The position numbers and the translations under genes are program-made. A stretch of DNA of 64,000 nucleotides from Agarophyton chilense (lineage: Eukaryota; Rhodophyta; Florideophyceae; Gracilariales; Gracilariaceae). Within the stretch, counting starts at the first letter, position 1; each line of letters begins with the position of its first letter. Of this stretch, positions 11,469 through 23,423 are shown one piece after another. Below the pieces are notes generated by a model. The model saw nothing but the letters and a program-made list of their open reading frames with translations, searched no databases and was not told the DNA's origin. The stretch covers positions 248,001-312,000 of the forward strand of contig JARGXX010000008.1 of the NCBI GenBank assembly GCA_030374765.1, in the 5' to 3' direction.

Positions 11469-12095
11469 TTGAGAAGAGCAAAGATGAATAGATTGAGGAG
11501 CACACGACTAACACCGACAAAAAAAATTGAAGAAGTTGGAACGGAAACGGAGGACGAAGAAGAATTAATCATTAATCGTAAGAGGATTACAAAGGCGATC
11601 ATCGGAAATACAGCATCAAAGAATTCCCAAAAGAAAAGCTCTGTCCAAGCAGTTGAGAGAGAGGATGTTCCACCGAAGAAAGCGAAGGTTTTGAAAGAAC
11701 GAAGTAATCTTCTTCTTTGAAGTCAGGAAAAGCAGTTTGAATCTGATGAAAGCCAGGAAGACATTGAGGGACTCACATCTAAAAAGAAACACCAGACCCC
11801 AAGTAAAAAGGATATTAAGCGCTGGAAACATAGTATATCATCAAAAGGGCTGAAGTTGAATGTGAGAAGGCGAGAAAGCTCAAGGTCGCAAAAGCACGCG
11901 GGCGCTGGGCCCGATCCACTTTGTAAGATCAGTGGAGGCCGCTTCAACTCTACTCCAAGTCATATGGGCAAATCGTGCGGAAAAGCTATGCATAGTCTTT
12001 GCGGACAGCGTGTGTTAGGTGACGATGCAATTGATGGGATGCTCTTTTGTTCGATCGGTTGCATCGTCCAAATTGTTCGAAATAAAAATAAGTAA
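11469..12095 (+). pseudogene. Basic protein with Cys/His-rich C-terminus, one in-frame stop
   Basis: One frame runs from an upstream TTG (first ATG about 11484) to TAA at 12093, broken only by a TGA at 11718-11720. The first part is lysine-rich with acidic patches and a nuclear-localisation-like PPKKAK. The end has a Cys/His cluster (CKISGG...HMGKSCGKAMHSLCG...FCSIGC) that could bind zinc. The layout, a charged linker followed by a short zinc-binding tail, is like DNA-binding ends of some transposases, but I do not recognise it. It lies between Copia element I and the RING-H2 relic. Confidence 0.33.
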
Positions 12096-12201
12096 CCTGG
12101 AGAAAGATGGTAGTTGTTGTTCAGTAAATGAATGAATTCAGCACCGGTCAGAAAACTGCAGGGGAGTTTCGTTCTGCCATCATGCCGAGCTATTTAATCT
12201 T

Positions 12202-12510
12202 GTGCATTCCGAGTCACAAACCGGTTTTTCATCAGCTCCCCCGCCGATACCTGCCCCGTATTCCGCATCGACGGCACCTCATGACGGAGCGAGAAGCGAC
12301 GACGATGAGCCTATTTGTGCGGTTTGGCTCGACGAATTTGAATCCGGACAACAAGTGCTTCAACTGGCTTGTTTTCACCCATATTACAGGAATTGTATCG
12401 ACCCATGGCTACAAGCAAGTTCAAACAGCTGTCCTTTATACAAAAGAGAAATTCCGAACCTCCCACCCCCTCCAACGCAGTTACATTACAGATCAATTCC
12501 CATTTCCTAA
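12202..12510 (+). pseudogene. RING-H2 finger pseudogene
   Basis: A proline-rich lead is followed by a RING-H2 pattern: CAVWLDEFESGQ, LACFHPYYRNCIDPWL, and SCPLYKREI. In RING-H2 E3 ubiquitin ligases these blocks read C-x-x-C, C-x-H-x-x-H-x-x-C and C-x-x-C. Here the second, the H2 and the last zinc ligand are replaced (Trp, Tyr and Tyr), so zinc binding and E2 docking should be lost. The frame opens with GTG, not ATG, and ends at 12510. It is the relic of a ubiquitin-ligase gene or exon. Confidence 0.6.
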
Positions 12511-12599
12511 GATTTCTTTATTCCTTTATCTTATCGGGCAAAGTCCAAAAGAGAAAAACAAAACTGTCCCTTGGGAGGTATCTGTCAACTGTCAATAAT

Positions 12600-13567
12600 T
12601 TCGACGATATACCGAATCGCACACCCCATTGCTTTCGCCTAATTTTATCGCTACACTGACACAGCAAAGAGTTTGTAGCTGTTCAACTCAGAGTTAATGA
12701 CCTGTAGAACCGTAAAGTGTGCGTAGTCCGCTACAATTCAACATTTTGCCACGAATCATGCATTAGGTATTAGCTTTGATGTCGTTCTCAAACAAAGTTT
12801 CAGGACTGCTTCGAAACACCTTTAAATACGACAACGAGGAGCATCGGTACCTTTTCCGCAACACTTGTTGTAGATGGCTTCAATCCAATTTCAGCTAAGT
12901 TGCAGTAATGCTACACAATCGGTTACCCACTGCTCCATCTGCGGTGGGAACGAAAACACCGCCACATAAGGTTCTCATTGACTATTTAGAGTTAGGTCTG
13001 CTAGGTGTCAGCGATTACAATAATCTTCAGATACATTCGACATCAGCGTCGGTCAACTATTGACCAACGTTCACGTCCCACTTCTCCGCATAGGAGGTAA
13101 TGCACAACAAACGCATTCTCATGCAGCAGAATCAATTCCAATGCAGCCTGCGTAAAACAAATCGTGAGGCCACCTCGTAGAAAGCCAATGAAATCCGCGA
13201 AATACAACAGTGCATTCCTTTACTTCTCTCCGTGTTTATGTCCAACGCTTTTGACTTGCCTCAGGAACTTCGGAATGCGGCAAGTAGATGGGAGCAAGCC
13301 TCTTCGAAAAAGCATTGCGCGGGATTCTTCAACCGTGATGGACATTGTGGAGTCTAAAGATGATGTTGACGTGCTTGAAGAGAGCGATTTTCCTAACAGC
13401 GCCCCTCGTGTGTTCCAACGTATGTACGCCGTTAATAAGTCATGCACTCACGTACATCGAATTGTTCTCGTTCCACAACACATGCCTGCAGAGCACGGTA
13501 CTTTATCACGTGAGCAACTTTGTCGAGATCCTTATTTCAAATTATGTGTGCCCAATAGTGCATCTAG
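12600..13567. other. Stretch without a recognisable gene
   Basis: Several overlapping frames of up to 147 codons (13164-13607) show no motif. The frame at 13164 runs antisense to another of 75 codons. I see no repeat or RNA gene. Confidence 0.4.
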
Positions 13568-14111
13568 ATGGCTCTTGATAGTATACGTATACAGAAGGTG
13601 GCTATGATAACAAAGTCAAGAGGAATTGTGTATGCTGGTATGGGTCCCGAATCACTGGTATTAATCAAGAAAGCACGGAAAGCAGCTCCATCGTATTATC
13701 AATTGTACAATGAGTCCATACAGGTCGGTCAACTAGTACGGGAGGTGGCGAGCGTAATGCATGAATTCACTCAAAGTGGAGTTCTGCGTCTGTTTGGAGT
13801 TAGCTCGCTTGTAGCAGGTTTTGATGATGAAAGGCCCCGATTGTGCCAGATCGATCCCAGCGGCAGTATTTATGCTTGGAAAGCTAGCGCGATTGGAAAT
13901 AATATGGTTAACGCGAAAATCTTCATTGAAAAGCGCCATTCCGATGGTATTGAGCTGGGATATGCTATCTATACAGCTTTATGACTCTTAAGGAAGGCTT
14001 TGAAGGTCAGGTCATCGCAATGATATTGAAATTGGAATCATTGGCGAGGACAAGCTGTTCAAGTCTTTCACTCTCACAGAAATGAAGGACTATCTTACTG
14101 AGCTTGAATGA
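13568..14111 (+). pseudogene. PSMA2: 20S proteasome subunit alpha-2, 5'-truncated pseudogene
   Basis: Clear similarity to the alpha-2 subunit of the 20S proteasome core, from just before VYAGMGPES through SYYQLYNE, LVREVASVMHEFTQSG, VAGFDDERP, IDPSGSIYAWKASAIG and NMVNAKIFIEKR to the C-terminal FTLTEMKDYLTELE and TGA at 14109-14111. The first ~75 residues, including the N-terminal alpha-ring gate, are missing. Two one-base deletions, near 13980 and near 14018, shift the frame. Alpha-2 is an essential single-copy gene, so this is probably a retrocopy or a decayed segment and the working gene lies elsewhere. If the shifts were assembly errors, this could instead be the last exon of a live gene. 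Confidence 0.85.
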
Positions 14112-15762
14112 ATAAACATGTGCTTCTCTCTCACGACATGAATCTTTGAATCTGCTCCATTGAATCAACACTAAGAGTAAATCATCAAGAAGAATCGAAA
14201 TACGAATTTTTGTAACACGCTTTCGCTCTCGATGACATACAGCTCAATCATAAATCAACAAAGAAGGATTCTCGTCAAGATTTGCGATCAGCCAGACAAC
14301 TGTCTTGTGTTCAAAGGCTGAGGGGCATGGTTTGACCCTGGGTTCGCCGCGGCTTGAGCACTCCCTTACAAAGTAATATAGAGAGGGTTGGAAGACAAAT
14401 ACTTCAAGTTCTCTGAACGTGCCCATTTGATGATACATATGTCACTTTTGAGTGGCATTGATCTGTGGATGTCTTCACATTGTGTGACCCCATCAACTTG
14501 AGTATTTTTCTTTCCGGTAAAAGCTGATGTCATCCCCAGCGCCCTCATCCGTTTTCTGTTACGAGGTCTATTCGTCAGTGTTCAGTACCAAAAGCTCCGT
14601 ACCAAGACTTGCTTGTTTTTGACATTAGATTAGAGTTTTGTCTCTGCTATCACACGCATGTGTTTTGTCGAAAGCGAAGGAGTCTATCCTTCGTTTGTCT
14701 TCTTTCCTTTTTTGCAGTGGTGATCAGTGATTGAAATCTCCGGAAAACTGTTCGGCATGAATCTTCTATTTGATTAAACGAATGTCATACTTCCTTCTTC
14801 AAGAGCGCTCCACTCCTTAATGGAAAGCTCTCGTCCTTCTATATTGTGCTCAAGGTTCCGATTCGTCCGGATGAGACTGATCGTCCCTTTAATCATTAAA
14901 AACTACTTCAAAACGATGTGTATACTTTTGAAAGCCCTGAAAGCCCTAAAACGTTTTGATGTGGTCTAAAGAAGTGAAACGAGTCCTGTTCAGATCAAGT
15001 TCATGAGGCTAGTTAGCTAGCTGGAGAAGCTAGTAGATTCATGAAACTCATTTACGACAATGTTCCAGTCTTTAAGCAGCAGCAACCTTTTTGTTTGCTC
15101 ATGCCTCTGCTTGAATTTCATGCAATTCAAGAAATTTCAGACAAGTGATGCTTGTATCTACTGGAGTCGTGCGTGGATTGTCACGGCCGATTGTGCTGTT
15201 TTGTGTTTTAGATTTGAGCTTCACACGGTAGTGAACGTTTGACAGGCATTTTTGAACACAATATCAACGAATGAAGGTTGCACTAGCGCGTCACTTAATA
15301 ACATACTGGTTCACCAATAAAGACTACTTCTCTTTGATCGGACGCTGTCGATCTATTACCGAGGCTGCCGGATAACCTCACGGAGCGAACTTGTCTAGGC
15401 GGAAGCTCAGAGGCGGTCTTTTTGCTCAAAAGCTCAAGAACTCCAAAGGGATTTGGGCAGCGTTCTACCTACACAATTCTGTGGCTCCACTTCGAGTGGC
15501 TAATTTTTTCAGAAAGTCTTCTTTTACGGCCACAGTAGTTTCCGTCTTTTTCTCCAACCCAAATCTTTTGCATCTCGTTCCATACTTTGATGGCGCCCGT
15601 GGTGCACTCTTTTAGTATTTCTCCTCTCTACGGTTTCTACAAGGTATGCCCTTCATCTTTCTTCGCCGTTATTTGTCCGGATGGGCTTCCTTCCCAAATA
15701 TTTCACTACAATCTACATCTCAGACACCACAAGCGCAATTGTTATCTTCGTATCTCAGCGCC
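14112..15762. other. Stretch without a recognisable gene
   Basis: Short frames only (up to 74 codons). I see no transposon end, RNA gene or long repeat. Confidence 0.45.
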
Positions 15763-16197
15763 TCATGTAGTCACATACTCTCTCCAGTCTACTTGAAAAA
15801 GCACACCTGAGAAATACCGCTCCTGCTTCATCCCCTTCAACCAGGCCTCACGGAACGAGCCAGGCTTTGCAACACGGTCATTCAATGCGCACATTACTAC
15901 ATTGTACAAGGTTGAGCCCTCAGCAGAGTGTAAACATTCATTCTGTGCCTGCACCTGTGAATACCATGCTGTTTGAAATGCAGTAGCTCCAGTTTCTAAG
16001 ACTAAAAAAAAGAGGATTTCTAAGAATTTGAACATGATGCAGAAGTCAGGGAGTAAGGGTAAAGCATCCCATGCTTGAAAACCAGCCCAAATTCTTGCAG
16101 GACTCGTCGGTAATCCGAATAGTGTCCCAGGCGCTCTTATCTCCGCTTGGTGAACCATAGCGCTGCAGACCTCAGACGAAGATGAAATTGGAGGCAA
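15763..16197 (-). CDS. Unrecognised open reading frame
   Basis: About 144 codons open on minus. The first codon is TTG and the first ATG is at codon 14. The peptide has a hydrophobic stretch in the middle (FKFLEILFFLVLE) and conserved-looking tryptophans, but I recognise no family. It lies 280 bases from the insertion point of Copia element II, so it may be a remnant of the gene-bearing DNA into which that element jumped. Confidence 0.22.
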   Translation of the reverse strand: MPPISSSSEVCSAMVHQAEIRAPGTLFGLPTSPARIWAGFQAWDALPLLPDFCIMFKFLEILFFLVLETGATAFQTAWYSQVQAQNECLHSAEGSTLYNVVMCALNDRVAKPGSFREAWLKGMKQERYFSGVLFQVDWREYVTT

Positions 16198-16475
16198 AAA
16201 GCTATCGCTCTTTTAGGAGAAAGTGGTAGTTGTGGATGGGAGCTATGACCATTACAAGATTTTTCTGGCACCTTCACGGACACAACTGAGTAATACGACT
16301 TTAAAGTCATTAGTTGCGTTCACCGAACTAGTGTCGCAAGTGTTGCCTCGTGTGAAAGACTCATTGAAAGGTCCGTCAAGCTGCAATCGGACTGGTTCCG
16401 TAGGCAACACTGGAGACAGCGAAATGGTTCGAAGATCTACTAGTATTCCCTGCAGCGAGAACGGTGCGCCATATC

Positions 16476-16788
16476 ACTTATCGAAAGCCTTACATCGATG
16501 ACTTGTACCATTTCACTATTGATATGTCCTTTCGCCTACGAACTAGACTATCGATACGCCCATTCGTCTACGCAGCATCTTTTCTACTTTTGATTGAAAG
16601 AGAAAGTCATAGTTCCTTATCCTAATCGGTAGGGTTGGTTTTACGCGACGTTAAAATGTTTACGCTACTGACGAGGTTCAGTACGCTAGCGGTCAGTCCT
16701 CTTCGCCTGTTTCCGCGGAAACCCGGAGAACCAGCGTTCATCGGTAGGCACATAACCGACCCCTCCCCTTTTCTCGAGTTTGTCGACA
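16476..16788 (+). repeat. 5' LTR of Copia element II
   Basis: Aligns with 27119-27437 over its whole length and ends TGTCGACA. The start is eroded (AC where the right copy has TG). Confidence 0.82.
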
Positions 16789-17039
16789 TTCGCGAATCAA
16801 AACAAACTGCATCAATCATCATGTCCGCCGACCCCACAAAACAGTGGGGATCAATTTTCCTACACAGCAACTTTCAAAGATGTCTTTAGAACTTGTTCTT
16901 AAGCTACATGCAGACTGTTCCTCCGCTGAGCGGTGAAAATCTTCTTGAAGCAACTCGTGAAGACATGGGAGCCGTGTAAATTGTCAACCTGGATATAGTT
17001 AGCAACTACAAAATCTACAAACGAATTCGTTTAAACGAA

Positions 17040-18960
17040 TTCGTGTGTTCTTGGAGCAACGAGACATTGATGTTTCTCAGACAGCTGATACTGGAAGGGT
17101 GATTGCCCAAAGAGTTATAACAGCTATTTGAAAGGATGAAGAGTTGGTCGTGCAACACAAGCGTGCTATAGACTACTTGGAAGCCGTTCGAAACGGAGAT
17201 GTTATTCTTTATTCACCTGGAGGAAGCGGTTCACCTTCAACAGCACAAATAACGTTCCAGATTCAAGTTCAATAACCTATCATTAGGAATGGAGGTGCTA
17301 CAGCCAAGAATCTGGGAGGAGCAGAGGACGAATATCAGAAAAAGCGCGTAACGTTTTTCACCAGCTGTTACCGGGGTAAGCGCGACAAATTCAAAGGCGA
17401 TCTTGAAGAAGATTGGCATGATCATGTTTCTTCCTTCATGGTCTACTGTAATCTGGGGAAGCTTAACGGTGGTATAAGAATTCAGTACCTGCACTTTTCT
17501 CTCGCAGAGGACGCGCTGCACTTTTTAAAGGGAGAATTAAAGGGCTTGATTCAAGACTGGGGCGCTGTTGTGGCAGTATTCAATGCTCGCTACGCTTCGG
17601 AGACGACCAGGGAAGATTTGTCTGCAAAGCTAGAGGACCTCCATCTAAAGGACTCCGTGACAAAAAATGTTTCTGAACGTGAAGCTTTGAACCTTTTAGT
17701 CAAAGAAATTGATCGCATTGCGCCAATGGCCTACCAGAAAGACAGAACGGACAGACCCAAGCGCAAATTTCTTTGCGGCGCAGTCCAGTGCATTTCATGG
17801 TTCCAAAACATCTTATCATAAGACAATGCCAAGCATCTATCATACAGAGACTTGATGTCGGAGTTATTCAGTGCTGAAAGAAACCAACGCCGGTTCACGG
17901 CATGAAAACACCGTGCGCAAACAGCGTAGAAGTTGAAAAGAGCATCTTCGGCTGATATTGCCATTCGTCCATCTCTTTCAACTGCAAACGTAGTCAAAGG
18001 ACCACAAGATTAAGATCCTTCAGTTCATTTTGCTGGACAAGGACGTTACGCCAGACCACAGACCAGCCGATCAACATTCAAATCCCCGAGATTTGAAACT
18101 AGGCCTTATAATCCAGGATTAGTCTAGCCGCAACACACGGATGTACCCATGATGCTCAAGGTCTGTTACAACTATCAGCAGAAACGGTGCAGGCTTTTCA
18201 CGTGTCCCAAACCCCGCAATGAAGCCCGTATTCACCGAAACAAAGAGCTAGCGAAACAGTGGTACAAACAATCTCGGTCCAAGAGAATCAACTTAACTGA
18301 ACTCGACGATGACGCCTCTTCGGTATTCGAACAGTTGACAGAATCGCTTCTTGTTGAGGATCACTCACCCGACCAAAAACAAACCCTCATCGGTGACGCT
18401 GGACTTATGTTCGGCTTATATATCTAACAGGCTAACCAGTCGTGAACTCCCAACCACTTGGCCACTCCTGCACGTAAATCACATTCCATGCAGCTCGAAT
18501 GAAGGTTTTTAGATGGAGACCGACTCGGCAGCACGATTTCTAATGAAAGGACCAAGAAACCCCCAGATATTCGTGACCGCATACCAGCGTACACATCGTT
18601 GCTCTTGCAATGCACCCCTGCACGTTTCATCGCCCGCTCCCGCCACTCCTGTCAAAATGACACCCCCATCTTTGCCCACAGAATCGTCAAGGGAGTACTG
18701 AACCACTGTGTAAACCCGGAGCGCAGAGTAACATATTCCCGCAGCAAACTCGGAGGAGGCTGTATTGACCCAGGGGCACACAAATCAGTCTGCGGACTGG
18801 CTCAAGCCAAGGCCTACTGCCAGACTTCCGGCACAATCTTTAAACTGCGTCCGTCACCGTATGCCTTCAAATTCGGCTTTAGAATCGCGACAGATTAGAG
18901 CAGCCGCACTTCAGAGTACCGTTACCCGCAAACACATTCGACTCCTTTTGAATCGATGTC
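17040..18960 (+). pseudogene. gag and protease remnant of Copia element II
   Basis: The best open piece is 17438-17821 (127 codons), with gag-type helices (FSLAEDALHFLKG, DWGAVVAVFNARYA). After several stops, 18149-18427 carries a decayed zinc knuckle (CYNYQQKRCRLFTC). At about 18760-18815 the retropepsin motif survives as DPGAHKSVCGLAQAKAYC, with the catalytic Asp present. The pieces are in several frames with many stops. The coding sequence ends where the Gypsy LTR begins at 19059. Confidence 0.72.
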
Positions 18961-19058
18961 GTTGACGCCAACATAACATTCCTGATTAGACTCGACCTCT
19001 TTGATCGCTGTGGTGTCTACTCAAACAATGTGAATAATGACCTTGTGAGTCACGGTAC

Positions 19059-19429
19059 TGTTGACCACCCACGAGCACACCTGGGATGCGTAGGTGCATC
19101 CCAAAGCAGGGTGCTGCGGAACTGGGATGAAATAGCGCATCTGCAGCACAGAGTGGACTGTAGTCTGGATTGAGATGCGGGCGTTTGGACTGCGTAGGCC
19201 TTCGAAGTAGACAGCTGCTGGACGACAGCGACACCTACGCAGCGCACGCATCATAGAAAACCCAGAAGCGCAACCCACGAGCTGGTACTGGAGCACCACA
19301 GACTACTTTATAATAAAGAATACCAGACTCTGTCAAAAAGTCTGGGGGCATCCGACACAGCGCGGAACTTCTCTTGGTGCCCAAACTTTTGCTTCACGTG
19401 CGACGAGCGCGAATCGCGACACGTCAACA
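19059..19429 (+). repeat. 5' LTR of the Gypsy element
   Basis: 371 bp, TGTTG...CAACA ends, with a TATA-like TTTATAATAAAG near 19308. Nearly identical to 24087-24457. Confidence 0.94.
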
Positions 19430-19479
19430 AAGCGCTTTGCCTCGAAAGACTACACTGTTTGCTTTTCGCGCTTAACGTG

Positions 19480-20466
19480 ATGTCGAAGTACGGAGTTGTG
19501 TCAACCATTTCGGCGCCTAGGCTGGAGAATCCTACACAGCCGAACATGATCAAATTCGAAGTGGAGTATGCCGCGTATAAGTAATATATCGCTGACCTTA
19601 ACCAGAGTCGCGCTACTGCAGAGCACATTCAACAAGCCACGATTCGACAGTGCTTCAAACCGGAAATGCTACACAGTCTGTGCATCTTGGAAGAAATAGA
19701 TGGCGCGAGCACAGTCGAGGACGCGACTGACGAAGTGGTGAAGAACTGGTTTGAAAATTCTCTCAAAGAAGCTCCGAAGGACCTGGCGCAACGCGTACAG
19801 ACATCATTGGGTGCATTGAAGTACCGAACATGTCCCAGGGACCCAGGTGGAGCTGTTTGAGAATTTTTCGTGAACCTAGTCATGCATTTGGATAGAAACA
19901 ATGCATCAGATGTCGTGAAAGATCAAAAAATTTGCAAGACGATCGTCCCTAAGCTAATCAATCGCGTGGAACCCGCCGAGCTACGTATTCGTCTACTGAA
20001 CGAGAAGTCATACTGGACAGCTGCACAGAAAATAAGCATATCCCATTTTATGAAACGCGCCAGCATTCTTGCCGTCGAAGTGCATAATAGCGAAGCTGCA
20101 CGAGCGCAGATAAAACGAAGACATGAGCACGACGGAGGAAAAGTTTCGAAGAAGAGTGAACCCGAAGATATGGAGCGCGGCCGCAAACGTTCGAAACGAG
20201 ATTCATCGAACTCAGGACCACAGAAAACCGCCATAGACGGTACTATGTGGACGAGGCCTTGCCTGAACAAGAAATGCGGCAAGAACCACCGAATCCGAGA
20301 CTGTAGTATTACCTCCGCCGAAAAACGGAAGCAGCTCCTGGACGATTTCTTTGCAGAGAAGCGGGGGAAGAGAAGCATCAAAGTCGCTCGTTTATCAAAC
20401 CATTCGAGCAGCAATAGAAGATACAACATTTCACTCGACGAACGAGTCGCAGCAGTCGCAATTTGA
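19480..20466 (+). pseudogene. gag of the Gypsy element
   Basis: ATG at 19480 starts one frame that continues straight into pol. It is broken by TAA at 19582, TGA at 19858 and TGA at 20464. The middle part is helical capsid-like sequence. Near the end, a zinc knuckle-like CLNKKCGKNHRIRDC follows a basic nucleocapsid region (RGRKRSKRD). The last stop lies immediately before the protease motif. Confidence 0.8.
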
Positions 20467-23351
20467 GACTCTGGCGCCGACTGTAGTGCTATATCAAGAG
20501 ACTTGATGAAGCAAGTCAATACTGGAGGCAACTTGGAAGTCATCGATCTCCCTGAAACCATCGAACTCGAGACTGCTGTCGAGAGCACTGAAGAAGCCCC
20601 AATCGTGTTCACATCAAAGCAGAAGGTGGCCATGTCGCTAGTTCTAACCCTGCCCAGAACCAAGATACCTATACTTCTGCATGGAGTAGAGTTCTTCATT
20701 ACGGATCAGAGTATGAAAGAGGTGATTCTTGGACGCCCCCTGCTCAATGCAATAGGATTCAATCTAGACGACCACCTCGAGAAGGTGGGTCCGGCAATCA
20801 ACGGTATGCGTATCAGCCGCGTCGGTGTACCTACTGGGAAGGGTAACTACCGTGGTGTATCCTACAAAGACACAGAGGACGACCCAATTGAACCCCCGGA
20901 ACACCTCACGGCTGGATCCGGAATCGACGACCCCACTGAAATCGATAAAGCTCTCGCTTCCCTGCAGGAGGAAGCCCGGAAGAACGGGATGAGTAATGAG
21001 GGACTTCGCGAGCTGAGGAGAATACTATGCGAGTATCGATCAATCCTTTGCATAAAGCTCGGTCCCAATCAACCCGCCAAAGTGTCCCCATTGGAGATGG
21101 AACTGCGCCCTGGAGCCAAATCCGCAGCCCTCAGAGGCGCTACGCGCAGAATCTGCGAGTTTTCATCAGTCACACGATCAAGCAGCTGGAAAAAATCGGC
21201 GCAGTGTAATGGAACCCAGCAGCCAAGTGGACCAGTCCCGCCCTGGCTGTACCAAAGCCCGGGACTGACAAACTGGGCTTCACAGTCGACCTCCGCTCCG
21301 TAAACTCCAAGACCCTACCCATGCATTCGGCAATGCCACATCTCGATTCGAAGCTACAGGAGTGCGGAGGCTCGAAAATGTTCGCCAACATCAATTTCTG
21401 CCCCGGGTATTGGCAGTTCGCACTATCTCCTGACTCGCAGGAACTCATGTCTATCCAGACACCGCTGGGCATATATTCGCCGCGACGTATGCTGCAGGGA
21501 GGTACAGACTCGGGAAACCATTTCCAAGCTTGCACCCAGACTGCCTTTGCGGAAGAAGTGCCCAACCTCATTCAATGTGTAGATGACTACCTGTTACACG
21601 CAAAAGACGAGGGCGAACTTTTGGTAGCCATCGAGAAGTTTTTAGCAGTATGACACCGATTTGGTTTCCGACTAAACCCAAAGAAGAGTCATTTTTTTCA
21701 AAGAACAGTGAAGTTCTGTGGACGTATCATCTCAGAGGACGGAGTACAGTATGACCCACGTTCATTCAAGGTTCTCATTGACATGAAAGCTCCGAACACC
21801 GCAAGTGAGCTACAGCAACTACTCTGCGCTACTGATTGGATGCGTACGTCTATCCCAGACTACGCCAAGAAAGTAGAGCCATTGCACGATCTCATGGAAG
21901 AGATGTACAAGGAAGCAGGCTCACGAAAGAAGTGTGCAGTAAGGAAATTCAGCGTAGTTGAAAAATGGAACCCCACGCACCAGGTCGCGTTTGACGATAT
22001 CAAACGCCATCTAATATCTGCAACAAAGCTGTCCTTTCTAAAAGAAGGAAACACTCTCTGCCTGTTCACCGACGCTTCTGAAACCCACTGGGCCGCAATT
22101 CTCAGCCATATCCCGGAAGAGCATCGCAAACTCGACCTCGGGGACCAGAACGATGGGCCCCTCGCATTCCTTTCTGGAGCTTTCCGCGGCGCCGCAGAGC
22201 ACTGGAGCACCCCAAAAAAGTAATGATTCACCATCGTCGAGGCTATGAGTAAGCTGGACTATCTCGTATCCGGTCGGTCGGTCTCTATTTTCACGGACCA
22301 GGCAAACCTCGTCAACATGTACGAACCGTACGGAAGAAACCCTGGCACACCACGCCAAACGGCTAGCAAGCTGATGAGATGGGCAATGAAGCTCAATTGT
22401 TTCAGGTACATCATAGAGCACCTACCGGGGGAACGGAATGTTTGGGCTGATATGATGACACGCTGGGCCGTAAAAAGTCCTGACAAAGTCAAAGTAGCCA
22501 CTATGAGGGCATGCAAGACTGTTCTCATGGCGCCAATAAGCCCCAAACTGAAGCCGGAACTCGACTTGCCCAACCTCAAAGACCTGGAGAACTCACAACG
22601 TAGCAGTCCAGACAAGCCACCCAGCAGTTTCAAGCAGAATCAAGGCATTTGGCGAAACAGTTCAGGGCGTATATGGGTACCGAAGTCAGACACACTGTGC
22701 AAGCTAAGAGTTTTGATCGCAGCACAAACCGGATACACAGGACACCGAGCAAAGGAAGTTACAAAGGCAAACATCGAAAGACATTTCTGGTGGGACTGTA
22801 TGGACAAAGATGTGAAGGACTTCGTGGCATCCTGTATCCACTGCCTCGCTAGTCACCCAGGATTTATCGTGCCAAGGCCTCTTGGGTCTGCGATCTATGC
22901 TACGAAACCCAACGAAGTAATCCATTTCGACTACTGCTATATTAGAAAAGGAGAGAAGCATCACATCTAAGTTCTGGTGATCAAGGACGACTTTTCTGGC
23001 TACTTATGGCTCGTACCGACAACCGAAGCAACGGCTGAAGTAAGCGCTGAACTGCTTACAAAATGGTTCGCCGCCTTCGGAACGTCGAGGATATGGGTTT
23101 CCGATCAAGCCAGCCATGTTAAGAACACAGTGTCGCGTAGTCTCAAGGATCATTTGCACACTCAGCATCATTTCACACTGGCCTACGCACCATGGAGCAA
23201 CGTTACAGTCGAGGTAGTGTGCAGAGAGCTTGCAAGAGCGGCAAGAGCACTACTGTCAGAGTTTCAGCTTCCATTCGCCTCACGGCCCAGTGTGATGTCA
23301 CTGGTGCAGTCAGCACTGAACAACTCTCCATTGAAGCGATTGAAGAATTGA
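20464..23351 (+). pseudogene. pol (protease, RT, RNase H, integrase) of the Gypsy element
   Basis: The protease begins right after the TGA at 20464 with DSGADCSAIS. A frameshift near 21150 leads into RT, where the catalytic CVDDYLLHA (a YVDD variant) is at about 21580. RNase H shows LFTDASETHW and later LPGERNVWADMMTRW. The integrase has a decayed H-H-C-C finger (CIHC) and a core with FDYCY, VSDQASH and the Glu in VEVVCREL. After 21150, stops at about 21207, 21651, 22221, 22968 and 23349 all lie in one frame, so point nonsense changes dominate over indels. Confidence 0.88.
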
Positions 23352-23423
23352 CTTCCACTCGAATTATTTACCGGGCTGAAGCAGGACGGCCCATTCGCCA
23401 GACTCACGGAACGCAAAGGAGAG

